Source of the DNA: Gemmataceae bacterium
GTDB lineage: Bacteria > Planctomycetota > Planctomycetia > Gemmatales > Gemmataceae
Direction: 5' to 3'
NCBI GenBank assembly: GCA_009691845.1
Contig: SIAJ01000017.1
Coordinates: 1-64,000, forward strand
Length of the DNA: 64,000 nt
The number at the start of each line of letters is the position of its first letter. Position 1 is the first letter of the stretch. Below the pieces are notes generated by a model that saw nothing but the letters and a program-made list of their open reading frames with translations, ran no database searches and was not told where the DNA came from. This document shows, piece by piece, positions 18,083 through 26,575 of the stretch. The position numbers and the translations under genes were made by a program.

Positions 18083-18721
18083 ATGCCTCAATCCAGCAAA
18101 GCAAAGAGTTCGGCAATCGTCTACTCGCCGCACCCCAGCATCTTGATGGTGGTGAAGTGGGTGAGCGAGTTGAAGGAGAAAACCGGCCGCGACCTGGACG
18201 AGTGGTTTGCCTACATCAGAAAGAGCGGCCCCGACGACTTACCTGCGCGCCGACAGTGGTTGAAGGAGAAGCACAAGCTCGGCACGAACACGGCCTGGTG
18301 GCTGGCGGAACGTGCTGACGGCCAGCCGACCTGGGATGAGTCGCCAGAACAGTATTTGGCCATCGCCGCGACATATGTTGATGAGATGTTCCGTGGCTCG
18401 AAAACAGCCATGAGGCCACTCGGCGATGCCCTGATGCGGCTCGCCCGGGAGGTCTCGACTGATATCAAGCTCTGTCCCTGCAAGACGATTATCCCTTTCT
18501 ATCGCAATCACGTGATCGCGGAGATCAAGCCCTCAACCAAAACGCGCATCGACTTTGGACTCGCCCTCGGCAAGGACGTCAAGTTCACCAGTCGCTTCAA
18601 GGACACGGGCGGCCTGCAGAAAAAAGATCGCATCACGCACAAGGTGGAAGTGACGTCGCTGGCCGACCTCGATGCTGAGCTGAAAGCCTGGCTGAATAAG
18701 GCCTATGATCGCGATGAGTGA
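18083..18721 (+). CDS. DUF4287/DUF5655 domain protein
   Basis: 212 residues, no signal peptide, so cytoplasmic. The N-terminal half has the DUF4287 pattern (KTGRDLDEWFAYIRKSGP, then LKEKHKLGTNTAWWLAE), and the C-terminal half has the DUF5655 pattern (CKTIIPFYRNHVIAEIKPST, RIDFGLALG, closing LKAWLNKAYDRD). Proteins with this pairing are widespread and uncharacterised. The gene stands alone, with 68 bases before the next glycosyltransferase gene. Confidence 0.85.
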   Translation: MPQSSKAKSSAIVYSPHPSILMVVKWVSELKEKTGRDLDEWFAYIRKSGPDDLPARRQWLKEKHKLGTNTAWWLAERADGQPTWDESPEQYLAIAATYVDEMFRGSKTAMRPLGDALMRLAREVSTDIKLCPCKTIIPFYRNHVIAEIKPSTKTRIDFGLALGKDVKFTSRFKDTGGLQKKDRITHKVEVTSLADLDAELKAWLNKAYDRDE

Positions 18722-18789
18722 GGCCAGCGCCCGTATAATTTAGCCTGTGACTCATGTGGGATTGCTAACTATCTCGCCTCGGGCTTGCG

Positions 18790-20001
18790 ATGCACGTTCT
18801 TTTCGTTCACCAAAATTTTCCGGCCCAGTTCGGCCACATTGCCCAGCACCTGGTGCAGCGGCATGGTTTCCGTTGTACGTTCGTCACGGAACGGCGGGGC
18901 GGTAAGGTTGGCGAGGTCGAGTGCGTGCAGTACAAGGTCGATGGCGGAGCGACCAAGCAGAACCACTATTGCACACGCACGTTCGAGAATGCGACGCGAC
19001 ATGCCCTGGCCGTCCACGATGCCGTGAAGGCCAGGCCGGATCTGAAACCGGACTTGCTCGTGGGACACTCCGGCTTCGGCTCGACGCTATTTCTCCGCGA
19101 GTTGTTTCCGAACATTCCGATCATCAACTACTTCGAGTACTTCTATCGCACGCGTGATTCGGACATGGACTTCCGGAAGGAATATCCCCCGGTGCCGATG
19201 GATTTTCTGCGGGCCCGAGCACGAAATGCCATGCTGTTGCTCGACCTCGACAATTGCGATGCGGGCTACAGTCCGACCGACTATCAGCGCAGCCTGTTTC
19301 CCCAGGAGTATCAACACAAGTTGCGGACCATTTTCGATGGCGTGGATACGGCAATCTGGAAGCCGATGCCGAACCTGCATCGAGAGATCAACGGCTATCG
19401 CGTGCCGGACGGAATGAAAGTCGTGAGCTATGCCACGCGCGGCATGGAATCGATGCGCGGGTTCGATGTGTTCATGAAGGCGGCCAAAAAGCTAAGCGAC
19501 CGCCGTAAGGACGTGATCTTTCTGATCGCCGGCCAAGATCGCGTCTGCTACGGCGGCGACGAACGCTTCACGGGTGGAAAGACCTACAAAGAATGGGTGC
19601 TTTCCCAGGACCAATACGACCTGTCGCGATTCGTGTTCCTGGGTTTGATCCCCCCGACCGAGTTGGCAAAACTATTCAACATCACGGACGTGCATGTCTA
19701 CTTGACCGTGCCGTTCGTACTGTCCTGGTCGCTGCTCAATGCACTTGCTTGTGGGACGACCATCCTGGCATCCGATACGCCGCCCGTTCGCGAGATGATT
19801 CGGAACGGCGAAAACGGAGTGCTCTTTGATTTCCTCGATGTCGATGCGCTCGCCGAGTTGGCAAACCAACTTCTCGATCGCAAGGCGGAATACCAGGTGC
19901 TCGGGCGCCAAGGCGCGGAACTGATTCGGGAGAAATACAGCGTCGACGTTTGCTTGCCGAGAATGGTCGAACTCTTCGAATCGGTTCGCCGAACGGCGTA
20001 G
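18790..20001 (+). CDS. Glycosyltransferase family 4 protein
   Basis: 403 residues of GT-B fold. The N-terminus begins MHVLFVHQNFPAQFGHIA, a signature of a distinct GT4 subgroup, and the first domain contains an INYFEYFYR motif. The C-terminal nucleotide-sugar domain has VSYATRGMESMRGFDVFM and LGLIPPTELAKLFNITDVHV. In the usual E-x7-E donor-binding segment this protein reads PFVLSWSLLNALACG, with Asn (codon 19738-19740) where Glu is normal. It probably transfers a sugar during surface polysaccharide synthesis. No other glycan gene is adjacent here. Confidence 0.85.
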   Translation: MHVLFVHQNFPAQFGHIAQHLVQRHGFRCTFVTERRGGKVGEVECVQYKVDGGATKQNHYCTRTFENATRHALAVHDAVKARPDLKPDLLVGHSGFGSTLFLRELFPNIPIINYFEYFYRTRDSDMDFRKEYPPVPMDFLRARARNAMLLLDLDNCDAGYSPTDYQRSLFPQEYQHKLRTIFDGVDTAIWKPMPNLHREINGYRVPDGMKVVSYATRGMESMRGFDVFMKAAKKLSDRRKDVIFLIAGQDRVCYGGDERFTGGKTYKEWVLSQDQYDLSRFVFLGLIPPTELAKLFNITDVHVYLTVPFVLSWSLLNALACGTTILASDTPPVREMIRNGENGVLFDFLDVDALAELANQLLDRKAEYQVLGRQGAELIREKYSVDVCLPRMVELFESVRRTA

Positions 20002-20019
20002 CCTGTAGGATTTTGAACG

Positions 20020-20082
20020 CTAATCTTCGCTAATCAAGACGCATTGCAGGCAAGAACCGCTTTCTTGATAAGTGAGGATGAG
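20020..20082. repeat. Imperfect inverted repeat (CTAATCTTCGCTAATCAAGA)
   Basis: Arms at 20020-20039 and 20063-20082 agree at 16 of 20 positions. It lies between convergent genes and may be a dispersed repeat or a weak terminator. Confidence 0.4.
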
Positions 20083-20101
20083 TGCTATCCTGCTTTTCGA
20101 G

Positions 20102-21490
20102 CTACTCCACGAACTCGATCTGCTTCTCCTCGTTCACCTCGATTTGCGGCGAGCCTTTGTATTCGCTCACGGTGCCGGTCACGCGGATGGTCTTGTTCTT
20201 GAAAGTATCCGTCGTCGCCTTCTCCCATTTGCCGGTCTTGGCCTTGGCGTTCAGGACCACCGTGAAATTCAGTGGGTCGCGGAATGCTTTTTCCGAGTTC
20301 AGGAAGATTCGCGTTCCCCCGGTTCCCGTGGCTTGCACTTTCATCTCGACTACGACCTTCTCGCCAACTTTCGTGAGTGCATCACGTGGCGAGATCGCAC
20401 CATCGCCCGGCTTCACCGGTAGTTCGGCCACAGCCTTCGGCTTGAGATGGCCGAGCGGAACCGTGTCCTTGATGGTGATCTCGCCATCGACATCGCGGAC
20501 TTGCAGGCTGATCTTTGGCTCGGCTGCTTCCCAATCAATGGTAATGAAGCCGAAGTTGTCGCCGTGAGACATGGTGGCCACGCGATGGCGATTGGGCTCG
20601 GGTTCCCGCCAGGTTTTTGTTGCCTGGTTCAAGCCGCTCGAAGTCACGTCATAGAGGGGATAGCCAACGGCCTTAGGATCCACCGAGATCTCCGCGAGAT
20701 GCCGGTCGCCACTCAGGATGACCACGCCGTTCGCCTTGGTCTCGCGGATGAGTTTGTAGAGTCGATCGCGTTCGGCCGGGATGTTGGTCCACTTCTCGTG
20801 CGGATGATCCTCGGTCACCACTTGAAGGCTGGAAACGAGCAGCCGCAATTGCGCCGGCTTTTTGAGTTCACCTTCGAGCCACTTCCATTGTTCCGCCCCA
20901 AGGAACGTGGCCTCCGGATCAGTTTGCGGCACATATGGCACGATCCGCGTGCCAGGCAACGGCTTGTCCGCCTTCTTCAGCTTGCTGCGGAAATAGCGCG
21001 TGTCCATCAGGATGATTTGCACGCGTTTGCCTTCCGGCCCGATGATCGCCGAGTTGTAGACGCCCTTCTGTGAACGACGGGGAGAGTCCTTGGGAACGCT
21101 GAAGAAGTCGAGAAACAACTGCTGGGAGGCGTCCTTGTGCGGATAATCCGCTCCTTGGTCGTTCTTGCCGTAGTCGTGATCGTCCCAGGTCGCGAGCATG
21201 GGGCACGTTTTCACCAGCCGCTGCCAGCCGGGAAGGGCCGCGAGTTTTTCGTACTTGATCTTCATGGAGGCCATTTCTTCCAGGCCTTTTTCCGGCTTGA
21301 TGTCCGCATAGATGTTGTCGCCCATGGCCAGATACAGGTCGGGCTTCAAGTCCGCGATTTTGTCGAAAATTGGCACCGGCTTGTCCTGATCGGAGCAGGA
21401 ACCGAACGCAATGCGTGCCAGCGGCTTGTCCTGTGCGAACGATGGCAGAGCCAGGAGACAAGCAAAGAACGTGACAAGCAATCGGGACAT
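20102..21490 (-). CDS. PhoD-like phosphatase with C-terminal OB-like domain
   Basis: 462 residues from ATG 21490 (GAGG seven bases upstream), with signal peptide LLVTFFACLLALPSFAQ. Metal-binding motifs of the PhoD-type metallophosphatase family are present: IAFGSCSDQD, AMGDNIYAD, TWDDHDYGKND and ILSGDRHLAEI. The last 100 residues, after a linker, form a beta-rich module (GGTRIFLNSEKAFRDPLNFTV ... IRVTGTVSEYKGSPQIEV) that looks like an OB-fold domain as found in DNA- or ligand-binding proteins. It probably hydrolyses phosphodiesters outside the cell. It lies 35 bases after ispD on the same strand. Confidence 0.87.
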   Translation of the reverse strand: MSRLLVTFFACLLALPSFAQDKPLARIAFGSCSDQDKPVPIFDKIADLKPDLYLAMGDNIYADIKPEKGLEEMASMKIKYEKLAALPGWQRLVKTCPMLATWDDHDYGKNDQGADYPHKDASQQLFLDFFSVPKDSPRRSQKGVYNSAIIGPEGKRVQIILMDTRYFRSKLKKADKPLPGTRIVPYVPQTDPEATFLGAEQWKWLEGELKKPAQLRLLVSSLQVVTEDHPHEKWTNIPAERDRLYKLIRETKANGVVILSGDRHLAEISVDPKAVGYPLYDVTSSGLNQATKTWREPEPNRHRVATMSHGDNFGFITIDWEAAEPKISLQVRDVDGEITIKDTVPLGHLKPKAVAELPVKPGDGAISPRDALTKVGEKVVVEMKVQATGTGGTRIFLNSEKAFRDPLNFTVVLNAKAKTGKWEKATTDTFKNKTIRVTGTVSEYKGSPQIEVNEEKQIEFVE

Positions 21491-21525
21491 GGAAACCTCG
21501 TGGATGATGTTAGCCGAATCGCGTT

Positions 21526-22266
21526 TCAATCGAATCGCTCGTCGTCAAACGGACGGCCGGCTTTCGGTTTGTCTACCGCTTCCCGGAGTTTTAGGAACAG
21601 CCCGGCAATCTTCAGGTCATCGTGTGTGGTAATCTTGAGATTGAAGGGGGAGCCCGGAATCATCTTCACCGGATGTCCCATTGCTTCCACCAGTTGAGCG
21701 TCGTCCGTGATGTTCTTGCCCAGCGAACCGCGCTGGCCATAGGCCTCCAGCAGCAATTCCTTCCGGAAGACCTGCGGGGTTTGTGCCTGCCACAATGCAA
21801 AACGAGAAACAGTTTCGGTCACGTGTAGTTGGGTGTCGACTCGCTTGAGGGTGTCCGAAACTCCCAACCCTGGAAGCGCGGCACCCTCCCTCACCGCGGC
21901 TGCGAACACCGATTCGATGACGGCAGCAGAGGTACACGGTCGAACCGCATCGTGGACCGCCACGTGATCGACTTCCGGCTTCAACTGCTCAAGGGCACGG
22001 GCCACGGAGTCGAATCGTTCCGTGCCACCATCGACGAGATTGATCCCCAAAAACATGAGATTAGCAGCGTAGCGACGCATGACCATCTCGCGATCGTCCG
22101 GGGAAATTACCAGGATCATCTGCACGACATCGGTGCGATTGGCGAAGAGATTGGCTGTTCGCAGCCAAACGGCCGTTCCATCCAGGTCGGCGTAAGGCTT
22201 CTTCTCACGGCCACCGAAACGCGAGGAGTTTCCCGCAGCAGGGAAAATGACAGCGAACGCGGGCAT
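21526..22266 (-). CDS. ispD: 2-C-methyl-D-erythritol 4-phosphate cytidylyltransferase
   Basis: 246 residues, about the usual length. It forms CDP-methylerythritol from MEP and CTP, the third step of the non-mevalonate isoprenoid pathway, in the cytoplasm. The CTP-binding N-terminal loop (FPAAGNSSRFGGREKKPY) carries the expected Arg and Lys residues; VHDAVRP (104-110) and QTPQVFRKE are family signatures, and ITDDAQLVE plus GSPFNLKITTHDDL complete the set. Of the pathway only this gene is in the window. It is downstream of a small unknown gene by 30 bases and upstream of the PhoD gene by 35, so the three may be co-transcribed. Confidence 0.93.
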   Translation of the reverse strand: MPAFAVIFPAAGNSSRFGGREKKPYADLDGTAVWLRTANLFANRTDVVQMILVISPDDREMVMRRYAANLMFLGINLVDGGTERFDSVARALEQLKPEVDHVAVHDAVRPCTSAAVIESVFAAAVREGAALPGLGVSDTLKRVDTQLHVTETVSRFALWQAQTPQVFRKELLLEAYGQRGSLGKNITDDAQLVEAMGHPVKMIPGSPFNLKITTHDDLKIAGLFLKLREAVDKPKAGRPFDDERFD

Positions 22267-22296
22267 CGGTAGACCTCCGAGGGGGCTACCACTGTC

Positions 22297-22626
22297 CTAC
22301 GCCCCTTGCAGATGTTTTCGAGCGGTCGTGAAGGAATTGAGCGTCTGCCGCAGGTCCGTGTCCAGCAGTTCGAGATCATCCTGGGCCAGTCGGACCTGGT
22401 CGGCCATCCCGGCCAGAATGCTTTGCCATGCGGAAAGATTGCCTTCCAGGCGCTGGACGGCTAGTTCTTCGTACTTGGCCGGGTTGACCAGCATCGAGTC
22501 CAATCGCTCCTCGTGATGGAACAGGTCGTTCAGAGCAATCTGTAGAGACGTGGAAACGCCGTTCAGGAATTCGAGCGAGGGCGAGGGCGACAGCGAAGGC
22601 GTGGGCGACTGTGCAAACTGGGACAT
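22297..22626 (-). CDS. Hypothetical helical protein
   Basis: 109 residues with no signal peptide. After a Ser/Pro-rich start (QSPTPSLSPSPSLEF) it is almost entirely helical, with heptad-like leucine spacing (DQVRLAQDDLELLDTDLRQTL), so a short coiled coil is likely. It is not recognised. It is the first gene of a probable three-gene unit with ispD and the phosphatase. The gene is supported by position, codon character and a clean start; the function is unknown. Confidence 0.6.
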   Translation of the reverse strand: MSQFAQSPTPSLSPSPSLEFLNGVSTSLQIALNDLFHHEERLDSMLVNPAKYEELAVQRLEGNLSAWQSILAGMADQVRLAQDDLELLDTDLRQTLNSFTTARKHLQGA

Positions 22627-22822
22627 TTAACGGCCTCGTCGAAAGAACGAATTCCGGGCACGGGCGGAAATAGCTTGAACGGGCGTACTGGGCAAGCCGG
22701 ATTTTGGGTGGATTTTCCTTGCACGCAAGTCGCGTTGTGGTTATTGGGCCCCCTGGACCTTGGGGAAGGTCCGAATGCGTTTGTTGCTACGATCATTGGC
22801 GCTCCACGGAGGGGGGAAAACC

Positions 22823-23578
22823 GTGTACGTCGCTTGTTCTTCGTTATGTTTTGGCCGGTATTCGCTTACAGATGCGTTGCACGCCATCAGTGAGTTACGC
22901 TTCCACAAAGTGGATCTGGCTCTTCACGAGTCTGGTCCGCATTTGAGGCCTTCGGAAGTGCTTGCCGACGTGAACCGCTCGGCACAAATTCTTCGCAAGG
23001 CGAACGTGGCTTATGCCGCTTTCCACGTTGAAATTGATGCTCCAACGATCGAAAAATATCGCGAGACCATGCGTGCGGTCTGCCGGCTTGGCCGCTGGTT
23101 GAGCGTGCCGCTCGTGAATATCTCGGCCGCACCGCTCGGGAGCGACTTCGCCGAGGAGGTCATCCGGCTTACAAGTCTCAATCGAGTGGCCCAGGCCGAG
23201 GGGGTCATGCTCACGGTCGAGACGCACAGTCAAACGATCACTGCCAATCGCGAGCGGGCCGTCGAATTGTGCCGCAGCGTTCCCGGTTTGGGCCTGACAC
23301 TTGATCCGAGTCACTATTTGCTTGGGACGGAACCCACGCAGGACTACGACTCATTGTTCCCGTTCGTCCGCCACGTGCGCCTGCGCGATACGGCACCGGA
23401 TCGCTTGCAGGTCCGGGTCGGCCAGGGCCAGCTTGAATATGGGCGAATCATCACCCAGCTCACACGCGAACGCTACCAGCGTGCTCTATCGGTCGATATT
23501 CGTGACACGCCGGTCCCGGAATTTCCGATGGAGCCTGAAGTTCGCAAGCTAAAGTATCTGTTGGAGAGCATGGTTTAG
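22823..23578 (+). CDS. Sugar phosphate isomerase/epimerase-like TIM-barrel protein
   Basis: 251 residues from GTG 22823, chosen for the strong GGAGGGGGG six bases upstream; a longer frame exists without such a site. The sequence follows the xylose-isomerase-like (AP endonuclease 2) superfamily: an opening strand ACSSLCFGRYSLTDAL, a metal-ligand region MLTVETHSQTIT, LGLTLDPSHYLLG, and VRHVRLRDTAPD. These are the Glu, Asp, His and Asp ligand positions of the family. It is presumably a cytoplasmic sugar or inositol isomerase or epimerase. The substrate cannot be told from sequence; no sugar operon surrounds it. Confidence 0.82.
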   Translation: MYVACSSLCFGRYSLTDALHAISELRFHKVDLALHESGPHLRPSEVLADVNRSAQILRKANVAYAAFHVEIDAPTIEKYRETMRAVCRLGRWLSVPLVNISAAPLGSDFAEEVIRLTSLNRVAQAEGVMLTVETHSQTITANRERAVELCRSVPGLGLTLDPSHYLLGTEPTQDYDSLFPFVRHVRLRDTAPDRLQVRVGQGQLEYGRIITQLTRERYQRALSVDIRDTPVPEFPMEPEVRKLKYLLESMV

Positions 23579-23607
23579 GGTCTCCGAAAAGATCCGGCGA
23601 TCTCGAG

Positions 23608-23659
23608 CGCGTGAAAGCACGAAAAAACCTCTTGAGGTTTTGTTTCGTGCTTTCACGCG
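23608..23659. repeat. 52-base near-perfect palindrome with CGTTCGTGATCTG tail, copy 1
   Basis: CGCGTGAAAGCACGAAA pairs with TTTCGTGCTTTCACGCG, and the interior AACCTC/GAGGTT pairs too, leaving a TT loop; the only defect is one unpaired base. It is followed by CGTTCGTGATCTG, which also follows the palindrome arm at 27807-27825. It could act as a terminator for the preceding gene but belongs to a dispersed family. Confidence 0.7.
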
Positions 23660-23856
23660 TTCGTGATCTGTGTTTTGAAGGCCTTCCGTGCGAAGAATGA
23701 GCTTGATACCTGCGAACGTCGGTATTCTCCGTGAATTAACGACTCTCAATTCGCCGTGTCCCCATCCAACTCCCACCATCGCTTGTCCAGGTCTTGTGCA
23801 CGCGTAGATTAGCGGATCGTCCGACGGTAATTTGTTTTCCAACACTGGAGTAGACC

Positions 23857-24474
23857 ATGGCACACACCCTGCCAGCACTGCCTTACGCGTTTAGTGCCCT
23901 CGAACCGCATATCGACGCGATGACGATGGAGATTCACTCACAAAGGCATCACAAGGCCTACGTCGACAACTTGAACAAAGCGCTCGAAGCCCATCCTGAT
24001 TTCGCATCGAAGTCGATCGAGGAACTCCTCCGGGGGATCAAGAGCGTTCCAGAGGGCGTTCGCCAGGCCGTTATCAACAATGGCGGCGGACACCACAATC
24101 ACGCATTATTCTGGACCATTATGGGCCCTGGTGCCGGTGGCGAACCAACTGGAGCGGTGGCCGAGGCCGTCAAGGGAGCCTTCGGTGACTTCGCAGCCCT
24201 CAAGGCCAAGGTCAAGGAAAACGCGCTCGGACAGTTCGGCAGCGGCTGGTCGTGGATCGTCTGGGATGGAACAAAGTTGCAAGCCGTCAAGAAGCCGAAC
24301 CAAGATAGCCCGTTGATGGACGGGCTGGTGCCGATTCTCGGCGTTGATGTCTGGGAACATGCTTACTACTTGAAGTACCAGAACAAGCGTGCCGACTACG
24401 TCGATGCCTGGTGGAACACGGTCAACTGGAAGGCCGTTGAGGAACGCCTGGCGAACGCGAAGGCAGGCAAATAA
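23857..24474 (+). CDS. sodA: Superoxide dismutase, manganese type
   Basis: 205 residues; cytoplasmic enzyme converting superoxide to oxygen and hydrogen peroxide. The metal ligands are all present: His27 (MEIHSQRHH), His82 (GHHNHALFW), Asp164 and His168 ([11 protein letters not shown]). Gly78 before the second ligand and Gln149 in KPNQDSPLM are the arrangement of manganese rather than iron enzymes. Length and sequence are otherwise typical. It is preceded by a 278-base spacer containing a long palindrome, and is probably transcribed alone. Confidence 0.95.
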   Translation: MAHTLPALPYAFSALEPHIDAMTMEIHSQRHHKAYVDNLNKALEAHPDFASKSIEELLRGIKSVPEGVRQAVINNGGGHHNHALFWTIMGPGAGGEPTGAVAEAVKGAFGDFAALKAKVKENALGQFGSGWSWIVWDGTKLQAVKKPNQDSPLMDGLVPILGVDVWEHAYYLKYQNKRADYVDAWWNTVNWKAVEERLANAKAGK

Positions 24475-24548
24475 GGCTCGCCTTGACGACTTGAGTCACT
24501 TCGTTATCCTCCCTCGCTCTTGCGATTCGAGACCGAGGGAGCCTTCAC

Positions 24549-24821
24549 ATGCGTGGCGCGTACTACTTGTTGATCGGAATTGCCTTCGTGGCAGCTGGCT
24601 GTAATAACACGCCCAAGCGAGAAATGCGTCAGCCAACGGCCGAAGTGTTCGCGATTCCGCCTTCCAACACCTATACGACGCCTCCCGATCTCCCGCGGGA
24701 CACGCCTTTGCTCACTCCCAAGCCGCAAGGCGGTGGTGGCCTTGGCCCGAACACCCCTGGCCTGGGCGGAGTCGGAAATCCGACGAGCAACATAGGGGCG
24801 CCTGGGGGCCGACCACGCTAA
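24549..24821 (+). CDS. Small proline/glycine-rich lipoprotein
   Basis: 90 residues with a classic lipoprotein signal: MRGAYYLLIGIAFVAAGC, Cys18 being the predicted lipidation site. The mature part has no predicted folded domain: it is rich in Pro, Thr and Gly and ends in a GGGGLGPNTPGLGG stretch. It is probably an outer-membrane or periplasmic tethered peptide of unknown role. It is followed directly by a good intrinsic terminator, which supports it as a real transcription unit end. Confidence 0.72.
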   Translation: MRGAYYLLIGIAFVAAGCNNTPKREMRQPTAEVFAIPPSNTYTTPPDLPRDTPLLTPKPQGGGGLGPNTPGLGGVGNPTSNIGAPGGRPR

Positions 24822-24846
24822 AGTTTGACTGGCTGGATAGTTACCC

Positions 24847-24889
24847 CAAGCCGCGCGGTCCACCGGACCGTTGCGGCTTGTTCATTTTT
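24847..24889 (+). terminator. Intrinsic terminator after lipoprotein gene
   Basis: CAAGCCGC (24847-24854) pairs with GCGGCTTG (24873-24880), with a second nested GCGGTCC/GGACCGT stem, followed by TTCATTTTTA. This is the best rho-independent terminator seen in the window. Confidence 0.75.
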
Positions 24890-25124
24890 ACACCTATGAG
24901 TTTCTGAATCAGGGCGGTTGTATTGGTCGAAGCCGCCGGGTGGGGTATAAAGATAATGGGTTAAAGGATCGAAGCAACGATTGCAAGCCGGGCTGCGCTG
25001 GTAGGACACACGCGACCGGGTAGATTCGGCAACGAGCCCTTGTTGTCGTCACGATCCATGACAACAATCATGGACGATCCACTTCACTGCGGGAAGCGGT
25101 GTGGCCGGTCACGGAGTCACCAGC

Positions 25125-26003
25125 GTGCTTCAACGTCTGTTCTTTGTGTCGATCTTTGCGTTGGTCTGCGCAACTTCTGCGGATGCGGGTCCGTTCCGCA
25201 AAACTTCCAGGCCGGATCCGGCTACTCAGGTTCCGTTTCTACTCCAAACCCTCCGAACCAGCACCGATGAGCGGGTACGTGAGACGGCAGCCAGTGCTCT
25301 TCGCGAGTACGATGCGAAAGCATTTCCCGAAATTCTTCCAACACTCATCGAGGCATTAACGACCGACAAGAGTTCGTCGGTTCGTTCCGAAGTCGCCGAA
25401 TCGATTGGCAAGATTCGCCCGATTTCCATTCAGGCCGGCTACGCACTTGAACAGGCCATTGCCAACGACAAGAATCCTCTCGTGCAACTCTCCGCCCGGA
25501 CTGCCATGTTGCAGTACCGCCTGCTCGGCATCGTGAGCAGCAAAGCCGACCTGGCCACGCAGTCCGCCGAACCACGACTGGCCGCCACAACCGACGAAAA
25601 AACCATGCCTGGCGAGAGGGTACTCCGCCCAACGCCTGCGCCAATCCCCGTCGCTGGCCCGGTTAGCCCGCCACCGAACGCACCGAAAAACTTGAGCCCG
25701 TCAGCGAACCCAACTGCTCAGGCACTGGTACCAAAACAGGCTCCGCAAACAGACGAGCCCCCGAAGGCGGAATCCTCGAAAAGTGGGCCGATCCTGACGA
25801 TCGATCCAAAGAAGCCGACTCCGGTCATCACGATTCCCAGTGGGCCTCGCGAACTCATCACGCCAATCCCGAATGTGGCGAAGCCGGCACCGGTCGCTCC
25901 GCCGCCGATGCCGCTTCCAGCCGGGTTAGATGGGCCGACAACCCCGCAACCGGAGAAGCCCGGCGACCAAGGCCCGACGTTGCCTCCACCGCCGAAATCC
26001 TGA
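25125..26003 (+). CDS. Exported HEAT-repeat protein with proline-rich tail
   Basis: About 292 residues from GTG 25125, which has GGAG eight bases upstream; GTG 25101 is an alternative. The signal peptide is LFFVSIFALVCATSADA. Residues 30-130 form three HEAT-like helical repeats (LLQTLRTSTDERVRETAASA, LIEALTTDKSSSVRSEVAES, LEQAIANDKNPLVQLSARTA). The remainder is a disordered Pro/Ala-rich tail with repeated IP and PP motifs. It is likely a periplasmic interaction protein; the partner is unknown. Confidence 0.78.
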   Translation: MLQRLFFVSIFALVCATSADAGPFRKTSRPDPATQVPFLLQTLRTSTDERVRETAASALREYDAKAFPEILPTLIEALTTDKSSSVRSEVAESIGKIRPISIQAGYALEQAIANDKNPLVQLSARTAMLQYRLLGIVSSKADLATQSAEPRLAATTDEKTMPGERVLRPTPAPIPVAGPVSPPPNAPKNLSPSANPTAQALVPKQAPQTDEPPKAESSKSGPILTIDPKKPTPVITIPSGPRELITPIPNVAKPAPVAPPPMPLPAGLDGPTTPQPEKPGDQGPTLPPPPKS

Positions 26004-26575
26004 CTTCGAATCGCTCAGTTTGTGTTCTTGTTCCGGCCCGGAGAGTGCACTCGTCCCGTTGCTAGTCGATGAGATCCCGAGCGGATTGCCGCGTTGAAGA
26101 TCAAGCCGCACATCTTTCGCCTGAATCTACTGCTCTGATATCCACGACCTATTTGATGTTGCTGCCATCGACCAAGGGATTCCGCACCCAGATGGTTCAA
26201 AAGCATGGCGACGAATCTCGAGATGCGTCCTGGGTCAGCGGGACGGGACCAACCCTCCAAAATGCGAGTTGTGCGACCCGAAGCCGATCGCCGGCTGTTC
26301 GATCAGGTGAACAAGCTGTTGGACGAAAAAGAGAGTTGTATGTGGTTCAGTTTCGAGCCAGGCTGAATCTGGGGTGCGTGGAGATTGAATCGGCTTGATG
26401 GGGCTGACATCTGCCCGGTCACGGATGACTTCTTCGTGATCCCCGGACGGTTCGGCCCAATTCGACAACGCCTGGCCCGACGTGGTTCGAAGCATACCAC
26501 CGGAACGCCTGGAGTTCCTTCGTTTCAAGGGTTCGGGCCTCCAGATCGGTGGCAGGATCTTCCCGCCGAGTCGGA
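26004..26575. other. Gap without recognisable gene
   Basis: 572 bases between convergent genes. A short frame from ATG 26263 (MRVVRPEADRRLFDQVNKLL, then a stop 34 codons in) has an EADRLFD-like string resembling the N-terminus of small heat-shock proteins, but nothing follows it. Other open frames are shadows without starts. I see no repeat of note. Confidence 0.45.

Noticed and set aside
23608-23659. CRISPR repeat
   Set aside because: A single palindrome with no regularly spaced copies or spacers nearby.
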